A stretch of DNA of 10,006 nt from Desulfobacteraceae bacterium (GTDB lineage: Bacteria; Desulfobacterota; Desulfobacteria; Desulfobacterales; ETH-SRB1): assembly GCA_013202725.1 (NCBI GenBank), contig JABMRH010000201.1, forward strand, positions 1 through 10,006, written 5' to 3'. Shown here piece by piece: positions 1 through 6,491 of the stretch. Numbering within the stretch: position 1 is the stretch's first letter; every line of letters begins with the position of its first letter. The translations under genes were made by a program, and so were the position numbers. Below the pieces are notes generated by a model. That model was not told where the DNA came from. It searched no databases and saw only the letters and a program-made list of their open reading frames with translations.

Positions 1-11
1 CCATGCTTGTC

Positions 12-91
12 TGTCATTTCGACCGCAGGGAGAAATCTCAACAGGTTTGAATCATTAAGATTTCTCGTCGCTTATGCTCTTCGAAATGACA
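12..91. repeat. Palindromic intergenic repeat (TGTCATTTCGA ends)
   Basis: An 80-bp unit is bounded by perfect 11-bp inverted ends, TGTCATTTCGA (12-22) and TCGAAATGACA (81-91). An inner inverted pair, AGAAATCT (31-38) and AGATTTCT (58-65), gives a cruciform-like structure. It lies beyond the end of the fdhB transcript and has no reading frame of note. It resembles the short dispersed palindromes common between genes in many bacteria. Only one copy is in the window, so its repeated nature is inferred from form. Confidence 0.6.
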
Positions 92-136
92 AAATTCAAA
101 GTAACTATATACTCCTATCATATCTGTTTGCAAAAT

Positions 137-173
137 AAAAGGGGAGAAGACAAAAATCCCCTCCCCCTTTTTT
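137..173. terminator. Bidirectional rho-independent terminator after fdhB
   Basis: AAAAGGGGAG (137-146) pairs with CTCCCCCTTTT (161-171) with one bulged base. Read on the plus strand, the stem ends in a run of six T (168-173). Read on the minus strand, it ends in TTTTATTTT. It begins about 20 nt past the fdhB stop, so it most likely ends the moaA-fdhA-fdhB transcript, and it could also block transcription entering from the other side. Confidence 0.75.
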
Positions 174-193
174 AATTGTTCACTTAGCTTTAA

Positions 194-913
194 TTAAAGC
201 AGACGCGAAGTAATATTCGTCAACGGGCGAATCATCCGCTTTAATGCCATCTGCCTTGTAATGTCAAAAACAGCATTTGAGGCCATAGCATTCTTGCAGT
301 ACAGTTTCGGCTCATAACCAACGAGATAAATAACATTTACATTATCGGCATCTATGAGCATGGCCTTCGGAAATTTCTTTTTAGCAACTGCGAGCTGTTT
401 TCCGGCAAGGGCAAGCATTTCATCACGATTTCCGAAATTCATTGCTCCTGTCGGGCATGTTAGCACACATGCCGGAGGCAGTCCGTTTTCAACCCGGTCT
501 ATACACATGTCACACTTGGCAAGTGTGCCATCAGGGCCCTTGCGGGGTATATTATACGGGCATGACTCGATGATCTCCGCTGCATTCAGACGCTTTGTAT
601 TTGCAGTAAAGATAATCGCTCCAGTTTTATCGTCTTTATAAATGGCTCCCGGATCGCCTGCCGTCTCAAGACACGGGGCCTCGATACAATGCCGGCACTG
701 TTCAGGAAAGAAGAGCCAGTTTAACTTCCCCCCAACAACCTGCTCACGCATTCTGACAAGTTTATACGTGTCAAATGAAAGATCAGCCGGATTCTCATAA
801 GTTCCCCGGTTTATGGTCTTCTCTGCGGGGAGATCATGCCATTGCTTACAGGCTACCTGACATCCTCTACAGGCCGTGCAAAGAGTCGTATCTACTAAAA
901 AAGATTTACTCAT
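194..913 (-). CDS. fdhB: Formate dehydrogenase iron-sulfur (beta) subunit, soluble FdhAB type
   Basis: This 239-residue electron-transfer subunit relays electrons from the FdhA active site to an external acceptor. Twelve cysteines in ferredoxin-like spacing are visible: C12, C15, C18, C22; C73, C76, C81, C118; C134, C137, C149, C153. That is enough for three [4Fe-4S] clusters. E. coli FdnH has four clusters plus a C-terminal membrane helix, whereas the soluble Desulfovibrio-type beta subunits have three. No signal peptide or hydrophobic helix is present here, so it probably leaves the cytoplasm bound to Tat-exported FdhA. The ATG at 913 follows a very strong Shine-Dalgarno and lies 16 nt from the fdhA stop. 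Family assignment is firm; the exact acceptor (cytochrome c3-like) is inference. Confidence 0.93.
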   Translation of the reverse strand: MSKSFLVDTTLCTACRGCQVACKQWHDLPAEKTINRGTYENPADLSFDTYKLVRMREQVVGGKLNWLFFPEQCRHCIEAPCLETAGDPGAIYKDDKTGAIIFTANTKRLNAAEIIESCPYNIPRKGPDGTLAKCDMCIDRVENGLPPACVLTCPTGAMNFGNRDEMLALAGKQLAVAKKKFPKAMLIDADNVNVIYLVGYEPKLYCKNAMASNAVFDITRQMALKRMIRPLTNITSRLL

Positions 914-917
914 CTAT

Positions 918-930
918 GATCACCTCCTTT
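918..930 (-). promoter_or_regulatory. Extended Shine-Dalgarno of fdhB
   Basis: The minus strand reads AAAGGAGGTGATC. This 13-nt stretch matches the full complement of the usual bacterial 16S rRNA 3' tail. The GGAGG core ends 9 nt before the ATG at 913, and the first base overlaps the fdhA stop codon. It fixes the fdhB start and suggests that fdhB starts efficiently by itself as well as by coupling to fdhA. Confidence 0.8.
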
Positions 931-3900
931 TATTTCTTGGTTACGTTGACCATAAAGGCCTTGGATTCGGGTATCCTGGTGTTAGGATCGCCGGTTGGCG
1001 GAGTAAGCAGATTTGCGCTTTCCTCTGTGCCGCTTTTAGGCCATCTCCATCCAAAATTCCACGGAACACCGACCTGATGTACAGTTTTTCCTGCTATTTT
1101 AAACGGTTTGAAACGCTTTGTTACAATAGCCGTACATTCAAGGGCGCCACGAGCAGAGGAGACATCGACCCGCTCTCCGTTGTTAATGCCTTTAAGTTTG
1201 GCAAGCTCCTCGCTCATTTCAACAAAGACCTGTGGCTGAAGTTCGAGCAGCCATGGCTGTGGACGCGTCATAAGACCTGACTGCCAGTGTTCTGACACAC
1301 GATACGTTGAGCACACAAACGGAAACTTCGGATCGTTTGTTGCATACGCATCTGCATCTGTCGTGTAAACAGGTGCTACAGGACTCATGCGTTGTTTGCT
1401 CATCAGGTTCTTTTCAATAGGACTTTCCAGCGGCTCATAATGTTCCGGGAACGGACCATCAGCGCGGCCAGGACCAAATATTTGCGCATGCCCATGCTTT
1501 CTCATGATAAAGGCATACTTGGCATCCTTTCTCTTTGTTCCATCAGGATTCTCAAGAGGATACCATCCACCGTCAGGAACGTCACCGATCCATTTCTTTG
1601 AGACATACTTGCCGTCCTTGACATCTCCTGCGAACCTGACAACCCAGTCTTTCTTGTCCCATGGTTGCCCCTTGAGATCTACAGAAGCGCGGTTGTAAAT
1701 AATTCTACGGTTTACAGGCCAGCACCATGCAAAGTTCGGATACAGACCGATGTTGTTCGGCGCATCTACTTTACTGCGCCTGGCTGACATGTTTCCCTTT
1801 TCCGTGTAGCTGTGGCAGTAGAGCCAGTTTGCAGATGAGGTTGAACCGTCAGCTTTAAGTTTACCAAAAGACTCTACTAATTTCCCTTTCTTTGGGCCTT
1901 CAAGGTAATAGCCGTTTATCTCTTTGGCTACCTTGTGCGGATCATACAGGCCGTCCGTCATATAATCCCACTTGAGGTTGAGTATGGGCTCAGTAAAAGC
2001 GCCGCCTTTTTCATAAACCTCTTTGATTTTAAGACCAAGCTCCATTATGATGTCGCCGTCAGAAAGGCTGTTTCCAAGCGGTTTTGGCCCCTGATAACGC
2101 CACTGCATCCATCTGCCGCTGTTGGTAATGCTGCCATCTTTTTCAACCGACACACATGCCGGAAGCATAAAGACTTCGGTCTTTATAGTGGAAGCATTCA
2201 TGCCCGGGCCCTTCCAGAATGAGCCTGTTTCATTATCAAAAATATTGACATTGACCATCCAGTCAAGATTTGCCATGGCCTTGCGTGTCTTGTTTGAATT
2301 CGCGCCACTACAGGCCGGATTCATACCCCAGGCAAAGAAACCATTAACAGTACCCTTGTACATTTCATCAAAGAGGGTCAACCAGGAATAATCGGTCCCA
2401 TCGTCCACCTTTGGCAGCCAGTCATACCCGAAATCGTTCGCTTTAGTGGCCTTTTCGCCAAAGAACGATTTTAAGAGGCTGACAGAATACTTGGGATAAT
2501 TTTGCCACCAGTTTGCAGAAAGCGGATCATTGCTTTTTGGAGTCCACTTTTTGTTATAGGCGGCAAGAGACACATTTGAAGCCCTTGGAGTCTTAAGATA
2601 TCCAGGCCAGATGTGCCACAGCAGACAATGATCGGTGGAACCCTGAACATTTGACTCGCCTCGCAGTGCATTAACACCGCCACCGGCAACGCCCATGTTG
2701 CCAAGAAGAAGCTGTATCATTGCCATTGTCCGGATATTCTGGCATCCAACAGTATGCTGTGTCCAACCCATGGCATACATAATCGTGCCGGCTTTTCCCC
2801 TTGCGCCGGTAGCGGCATAAGTCTTGTAAACCTCTACAAGATCAGCTTTCGGAGTTCCTGTAATCGAAGAAACCAGCTTGGTATTATACCTGCTGTAATG
2901 TTTCTTCAAAAGCTGGAGAACGCAGCGGCTGTTCTTTAAAGAACGATCCATTTTCGGGACGCCCTTTGAATCCATATCAAAAGACCACTTACTCTTGTCA
3001 TAGCTTCCAAGTGCAGGCCCTATATCATTGGCCTTATAGCCTGAAAACAGACCGTCTTTAAATTTAAAAGCCTTTCCGACTATAAACCCAGCATTGGTAT
3101 AGTTTGCTACATACTCTTTACTATAGAGCTTGTTGTCTAATATGTACTTGATCATACCACCTAAAAAGGCGATATCGGTGCCTGAACGAAGAGCGGTATA
3201 AAAATCCGCCTTTGAAGATGTTCTTGTAAACCTGGGGTCAACATTAATCATCTTGGCCCCCTTTGCTTGTGCCATCTGAACATACTTAAGTGATATGGGA
3301 TGATTTTCAGCAGCATTACTTCCCATAATCAGTATGCAGTCACTGTTCTTAAGATCGATCCAGTGATTAGTCATTGCGCCACGTCCGAACGACTCTGCCA
3401 GAGCCGCAACAGTTGCGCTATGTCAGATACGGGCCTGATGTTCAACATATACAAGCCCTAAAGCACGCAGCATTGCCTGATAAATCCAGCACTCTTCATT
3501 GTCCATGGCCGCGCTTCCGACCGAAACAATGTCTGTCGTCCGATTTACCACCTGTCCTTTGGCATTTTTGTGCTCAAATGATGCATCCCTTGTCTTTTTA
3601 ACTCTTTTGGCGATTTCCGTCAGCGCCCAGTCCCATGAAACCTTTTTCCATGTTTTGGAATAGGGGGCTCTATACATCGGTTCAAGAAGACGGTTGTCAT
3701 TCTCTGTCAACTGTGACAGGGAAGCGCCTTTTGAACAAAGAGAGCCTCTGTTGATTACATGATCCGGATCACCTTCGATGTTGATGACACGACCGTCACC
3801 TTTCTTGCTGGTATGCACAATAGCCCCGCAACCTACCCCACAATAACAGCAGATTGTGGTGGTCTCCTTGGCATACTTGGTCTTGAGCATTTGCGCATGG

Positions 3901-3998
3901 GATTTGATCGGCGTAAGATCGAATCCCAAACCACTTACAGCAAGACCGGCAGCAGAGGCACCAGTAATCTGGATAAACTTCCTTCGAGTAACATTCAT
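930..3998 (-). CDS. fdhA: Selenocysteine formate dehydrogenase, catalytic (alpha) subunit, Tat-exported
   Basis: This is the molybdopterin (Mo or W) enzyme that oxidises formate to CO2, 1022 residues with an in-frame TGA at 3425-3423 read as selenocysteine 192. The context HQARI-U-HSATVAAL and the following FGRGAMTNHW match the active-site region of E. coli FdnG closely, and both sides of the TGA are colinear with that 1015-residue family. A twin-arginine signal (TRRKFIQ at 4-10, likely cleavage after A35) shows periplasmic export. C50, C53, C57 and C88 bind one [4Fe-4S] cluster. The molybdopterin oxidoreductase core follows, and a dinucleotide-binding domain occupies roughly the last 130 residues. 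The ATG at 3998 has AAGGAGGT 7 nt upstream. The gene follows moaA and precedes fdhB. Mo versus W cannot be told from sequence. An ORF caller stopping at TGA would report 3998-3423 and 3374-930 as separate genes. Confidence 0.95.
3388..3425 (-). promoter_or_regulatory. Putative bacterial SECIS element for Sec192 of fdhA
   Basis: Bacterial SECIS hairpins begin at the UGA and place an apical loop about 20 nt downstream for SelB. Counting the U of UGA as 1, UGC lies at 18-20 with U17 before it, the same positions as in E. coli fdhF. A GGCUCUG loop and a GCA closing strand (28-30) follow. The loop is one base longer than that of fdhF, and a competing CUC/GAG pairing is possible. Position and requirement are firm; the exact fold is inference. 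Confidence 0.65.
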
Positions 3999-4005
3999 AA
4001 ACCCT

Positions 4006-4013
4006 ACCTCCTT
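4006..4013 (-). promoter_or_regulatory. Shine-Dalgarno of fdhA
   Basis: The minus strand reads AAGGAGGT, 7 nt before the ATG at 3998. This is near-ideal sequence and spacing. It fixes the start that yields the complete twin-arginine signal peptide. Confidence 0.85.
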
Positions 4014-4024
4014 AATTAGTCCTG

Positions 4025-4036
4025 GTTAATATTAAC
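4025..4036. repeat. 12-bp perfect palindrome between moaA and fdhA
   Basis: GTTAATATTAAC is a perfect palindrome placed between the moaA stop (4042) and the fdhA Shine-Dalgarno (4006-4013). It could be a small operator, an RNA-processing site or chance in AT-rich DNA. It is too short and has too little GC to be a terminator. Confidence 0.4.
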
Positions 4037-4041
4037 AACTA

Positions 4042-5067
4042 TCACCCACCAATTGCCGACATCCGGCCCGCAACCATGACAGGCTGATTGCAGACAAGAT
4101 TATGGTCATGTGGTTTGTGACTCACAGCTCTCAGAAAAACATCGGCCAGCTCGCTGTCTAAACATCCTCTTCTAAGAGGGCCTTTAAGATCCTCCTCGCT
4201 ATCTGACAGAAGACATGCTCTCAGCTTTCCGCTTGCCGTTAATCTCAATCGATTACATTCATTGCAAAAATGTTTGCTTAGAGCATGAATAAAACCTATT
4301 TCTCCTTGAGCGCCTTTAAATTTATAACGTTCTGCAGGGCCGTCATTAATTCCTTTTTCAACAGGAATCAATTCACCTAAAACTTTTATCCGTTCCTGTA
4401 TTTCAGGCGCCAGCAGATGTTTACCTGTATTATTAATATGAGAGGTTCCAATTGGCATGTACTCGATAAATCGAATATGAAAGGGATAAGAAAAAGATAA
4501 TTCGGCGATATCTGTTAATTCATCATCGTTGATTCCATTTAGTGCGACGACATTAATTTTTATAGGATTAAAGCCCTCCCTTTGCGCTGATTCTATACCT
4601 TCCCAGACTTGATCAAACATGTCGTGCCCGGTTATGTTTTTATATTTTTGCCTGCTTAATGTATCCATACTGACATTGATTCTTTTTATACCGGCTGATT
4701 TAATCTTTTCAATATTATCTCTCAGCAAAATACCGTTGGTTGTCAGAGACACATCAGCAAGGCCCTTTATCTTAGTTAATTCACTCAGGAAATCGTAAAC
4801 CCCTTTTCGTATAAGCGGTTCTCCACCGGTAATTCGGACCTTGGATATTCCCAGACGCGCCCCGATTCTGACAAGACGCAGGATTTCTTCATGTCTTAGA
4901 ATTTCTTTGTGCGGAAGGCGCTGATGTAGATCATCAGAAACACAGTATGTGCATCGCAGGTTGCAACGATCGGTAATAGATATACGTAAATAGTTCAGAC
5001 GTCGATCGTATTTATCGATTAATTGTAAATTCGGCAATTTTATTAAACCATCGTTACGCTTATACAT
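4042..5067 (-). CDS. moaA: GTP 3',8-cyclase MoaA (molybdenum cofactor synthesis)
   Basis: This cytoplasmic radical-SAM enzyme, with MoaC, converts GTP to cyclic pyranopterin monophosphate, the first step of molybdopterin synthesis. From the ATG at 5067 it is 341 residues, against 329 in E. coli. The radical-SAM cluster motif CxxxCxxC is C35, C39, C42, followed by GGEP at 81-84. The second, GTP-binding [4Fe-4S] site is C268, C271, C285. The chain ends in the Gly-Gly tail typical of MoaA. An in-frame TTG at 5094 would add nine residues but has no ribosome site; the ATG has only a weak, close AGG, so the start is less certain than the function. It is 43 nt upstream of fdhA and probably cotranscribed, tying cofactor supply to the enzyme that uses it. 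Confidence 0.94.
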   Translation of the reverse strand: MYKRNDGLIKLPNLQLIDKYDRRLNYLRISITDRCNLRCTYCVSDDLHQRLPHKEILRHEEILRLVRIGARLGISKVRITGGEPLIRKGVYDFLSELTKIKGLADVSLTTNGILLRDNIEKIKSAGIKRINVSMDTLSRQKYKNITGHDMFDQVWEGIESAQREGFNPIKINVVALNGINDDELTDIAELSFSYPFHIRFIEYMPIGTSHINNTGKHLLAPEIQERIKVLGELIPVEKGINDGPAERYKFKGAQGEIGFIHALSKHFCNECNRLRLTASGKLRACLLSDSEEDLKGPLRRGCLDSELADVFLRAVSHKPHDHNLVCNQPVMVAGRMSAIGG

Positions 5068-5147
5068 CAACCTGTCTTTTCGATATATTTGCAATTAGAG
5101 ATAACAACGAAGAACCCGAATATAAATAATGACTATTTAAACAATCT

Positions 5148-5175
5148 ATTTAATGCTATAATAAACATATGTCAA
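5148..5175 (-). promoter_or_regulatory. Candidate sigma-70-type promoter for moaA-fdhA-fdhB
   Basis: On the minus strand a perfect -35 TTGACA (5175-5170) is followed after 16 nt by TTAAAT (5153-5148), four of six matches to the -10 consensus. Transcription would start near 5141, leaving a leader of about 75 nt before the moaA ATG. The surroundings are very AT-rich, which raises the chance of a fortuitous match. The stretch 5176-5257 between this and the repeat element shows nothing I can name. Confidence 0.5.
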
Positions 5176-5257
5176 TAAATTATTTTTTAATCGATTTCCG
5201 CATATATATCCTCTTCGTAAAAGATGAGACCAGTAATGATTTTACATGCAAGATAGT

Positions 5258-5445
5258 CAATTTGAGACCTTTGAATTTTGCTGGAAATAGTCTAAATTGT
5301 CATTCCCGTGAAAACGGGGCACGTAGTGACACGAAGTGAAGCGTCAGCGCTAACCGTTAGCGCTATCCAGTATTCTCAATCAGTTATAGATTCCCGCCTT
5401 CGCGGGAATGACAGGAAGAAGGCATTTTTCAAAGGTCTCAAATTG
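5258..5445. mobile_element. 188-bp non-coding element with 18-bp terminal inverted repeats (MITE-like)
   Basis: The ends are perfect 18-bp inverted copies of CAATTTGAGACCTTTGAA (5258-5275 and 5428-5445). Inside sits a second inverted unit, TGTCATTCCCG (5298-5308) to CGGGAATGACA (5403-5413). That unit contains a palindrome AGCGCTAACcGTTAGCGCT (5346-5364), a hairpin ATTCCCGC-CTTC-GCGGGAAT (5390-5409) and a 10-bp direct repeat (CACGTAGTGA/CACGAAGTGA, 5320-5339). There is no coding capacity for a transposase. No clear target duplication is visible. A related end occurs at 9976-10006, so the family is present at least twice. Mobility is inferred from structure. The right end overlaps the 3' end of the gene at 5438-5932. 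Confidence 0.65.
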
Positions 5446-5932
5446 TTTCTTCAGAATCAGCCGTATCGTCGTCCGGTTCATCATCTTCCACTTTATCCGG
5501 TTCATCATCTGCCACTTTAATGGAACAATTAGTTTTTAATGGTTTATGATCGTCAAAATCATCCTCAAGCAATTCATCATCCTCAAGTATCTTACCTTCA
5601 ACCTCTTCTAAACCTACAATGTCACCCTGGGTTTTTACAAACGATGCAGAATCATCAAAAAGAAGTTCAATTGGCTGTTTGTTTTCTGCGCCATACATGG
5701 TTATAATCGATTCAGCTAACCTGTCTGCATATAACCCGACAGGATACATATTATTTGTTCTCAACACAGAAATCAGATCCTTCCTGTCTTTTGCAATAGC
5801 CGATTCTATATCATTATTATCGTATGTTTCCTCGCAGACAAGTGAAAACATTTCTTTATTTATTTCTAAGAACTCTCTAATTATCAACCCGTTTTTTTCG
5901 TCATTTTTAAGGATTAAATATTTTTGTTTCAC
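5438..5932 (-). CDS. Unrecognised small protein with acidic tail
   Basis: I do not recognise this 164-residue protein. The start is GTG at 5932, with AAAGG seven nt upstream. Residues 1 to about 106 look like a compact mixed alpha/beta domain (MKQKYLILKN... through a LYADRLAESIITMYG stretch). The last 58 residues are a low-complexity tail with about 26 Asp or Glu, likely disordered, including a duplicated VxDDEPD unit. There is no signal peptide, membrane segment or metal motif. The final codons (Thr, Ile) and the TGA stop fall within the terminal repeat of the adjacent 188-bp element, so the C-terminus may have been altered by its arrival. It stands between two operons, about 200 nt from merR and far from moaA, so neighbours say little. 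Codon use and the proper ribosome site support a real gene. Confidence 0.75.
   Translation of the reverse strand: MKQKYLILKNDEKNGLIIREFLEINKEMFSLVCEETYDNNDIESAIAKDRKDLISVLRTNNMYPVGLYADRLAESIITMYGAENKQPIELLFDDSASFVKTQGDIVGLEEVEGKILEDDELLEDDFDDHKPLKTNCSIKVADDEPDKVEDDEPDDDTADSEETI
5472..5519. repeat. Two tandem 24-bp repeats inside the acidic tail
   Basis: Units 5472-5495 and 5496-5519 differ at one base. They are in frame and encode KVADDEPD and KVEDDEPD on the minus strand. The near identity suggests a recent duplication by slippage; copy number may vary between strains. Confidence 0.85.
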
Positions 5933-5986
5933 TGTTTACCTTTCAAATTTTCTATAAAATAAACTGCAAGAGCAAATCCAATTTTA

Positions 5987-6031
5987 GCAGCCTTCCTTAC
6001 GTTTCGTAATCACCACCGAAAGCAAGGCTAC
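5987..6031. other. Imperfect hairpin between merR and the acidic-protein gene
   Basis: GCAGCCTTCCTT (5987-5998) pairs with AAGCAAGGCTAC (6020-6031) at 11 of 12 positions, one of them G-U, around a 21-nt loop. An alternative smaller hairpin, TTACG-TTT-CGTAA, uses part of the arm and loop. There is no T-run on either side, so it is not a standard terminator. It lies 55 nt upstream of the GTG at 5932 and could sit in that gene's leader. Function unknown. Confidence 0.45.
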
Positions 6032-6067
6032 GGGGATTCTCAAATCACAAAAAGCAATGCATGTCAA

Positions 6068-6095
6068 CAAACAATGATTATCAAACAATGATTAT
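6068..6095. repeat. Tandem 14-bp direct repeat
   Basis: CAAACAATGATTAT occurs twice head to tail (6068-6081, 6082-6095) with no mismatch. It lies in the untranslated stretch between merR and the acidic-protein gene. It may be a slippage duplication or a pair of protein-binding sites. Confidence 0.7.
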
Positions 6096-6128
6096 CCAAA
6101 ATCCGGTTCAAATGTCTTGCTTTAATGA

Positions 6129-6476
6129 TCAGGTAAGAAGATCTTGGATGCTTTTAAGTTCTGATCGGATATCATCGAGTATGTTTGACGAGGAATTTGC
6201 CTCTTTTTCAGGTTCTTTGGATTTAAGATGCTGTTTTGCACCCTGGATAGTATATTTTTTGTTATGTAAGAGATGTTTGATTTTCAGGATAAGTTCAACA
6301 TCGTTTTTTCTATACAGCCTCTGGCCTGAAGATGTCCTTTTTGGTTTTATTTTCGTGAACTCGGTTTCCCAGAACCTTAATACATATGTTGGAAGCTCTG
6401 CAATTTCGCCGACCTCTCCGATCTTAAAGTATAGTTTATCCGGTAATTCTTTTTGATATGGCCTGTTATTTTGCAT
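6129..6476 (-). CDS. Small MerR-family transcriptional regulator
   Basis: This 115-residue protein has the N-terminal winged helix-turn-helix of the MerR family at about residues 16-84: FKIGEVGEIAELPTYVLRFWE, then the wing RTSSGQRLYRKNDVELILKI. The remaining 30 residues form a short Lys/Glu-rich, probably coiled-coil tail suited to dimerisation. There is no effector domain and no cysteine at all, so it cannot sense metals or redox through thiols as MerR or SoxR do. The ATG at 6476 is 15 nt after the pheT stop and no good Shine-Dalgarno is visible, so translation may depend on coupling to pheT. Location suggests cotranscription with pheST; the target genes are unknown. Confidence 0.87.
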   Translation of the reverse strand: MQNNRPYQKELPDKLYFKIGEVGEIAELPTYVLRFWETEFTKIKPKRTSSGQRLYRKNDVELILKIKHLLHNKKYTIQGAKQHLKSKEPEKEANSSSNILDDIRSELKSIQDLLT

Positions 6477-6491
6477 ACGTAAAAAGATTAA

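Noticed and set aside
3374..3425. fdhA as a pseudogene or as two genes split by a stop
   Set aside because: The TGA is exactly at the known Sec position, the frame is kept, and both flanks match the family without a gap.
354..3601. Plus-strand reading frames opposite fdhA and fdhB
   Set aside because: They lie antisense to strongly conserved genes, lack ribosome sites and encode no recognisable protein.
5068..5094. TTG at 5094 as the moaA start
   Set aside because: No Shine-Dalgarno precedes it, and the nine added residues are outside the usual MoaA N-terminus.
5068..5147. Moco riboswitch in the moaA leader
   Set aside because: The leader from the candidate promoter is only about 75 nt, shorter than the known Moco element, and shows no matching helices.
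5258..5445. CRISPR array or tRNA in the intergenic repeat
   Set aside because: The symmetries are nested inverted repeats, not regularly spaced direct repeats, and no cloverleaf with a T-loop is visible.
6011..6040. Resemblance of CCGAAAGCAAGGCTACGGGG to the 3' half of a c-di-GMP (GEMM-I) riboswitch on the plus strand
   Set aside because: The conserved GCAAACC 5' half and the central helix are missing, and no plus-strand gene follows.
6062..6067. TTGACA on the minus strand as promoter of the acidic-protein gene
   Set aside because: No acceptable -10 hexamer lies 15 to 19 nt downstream.
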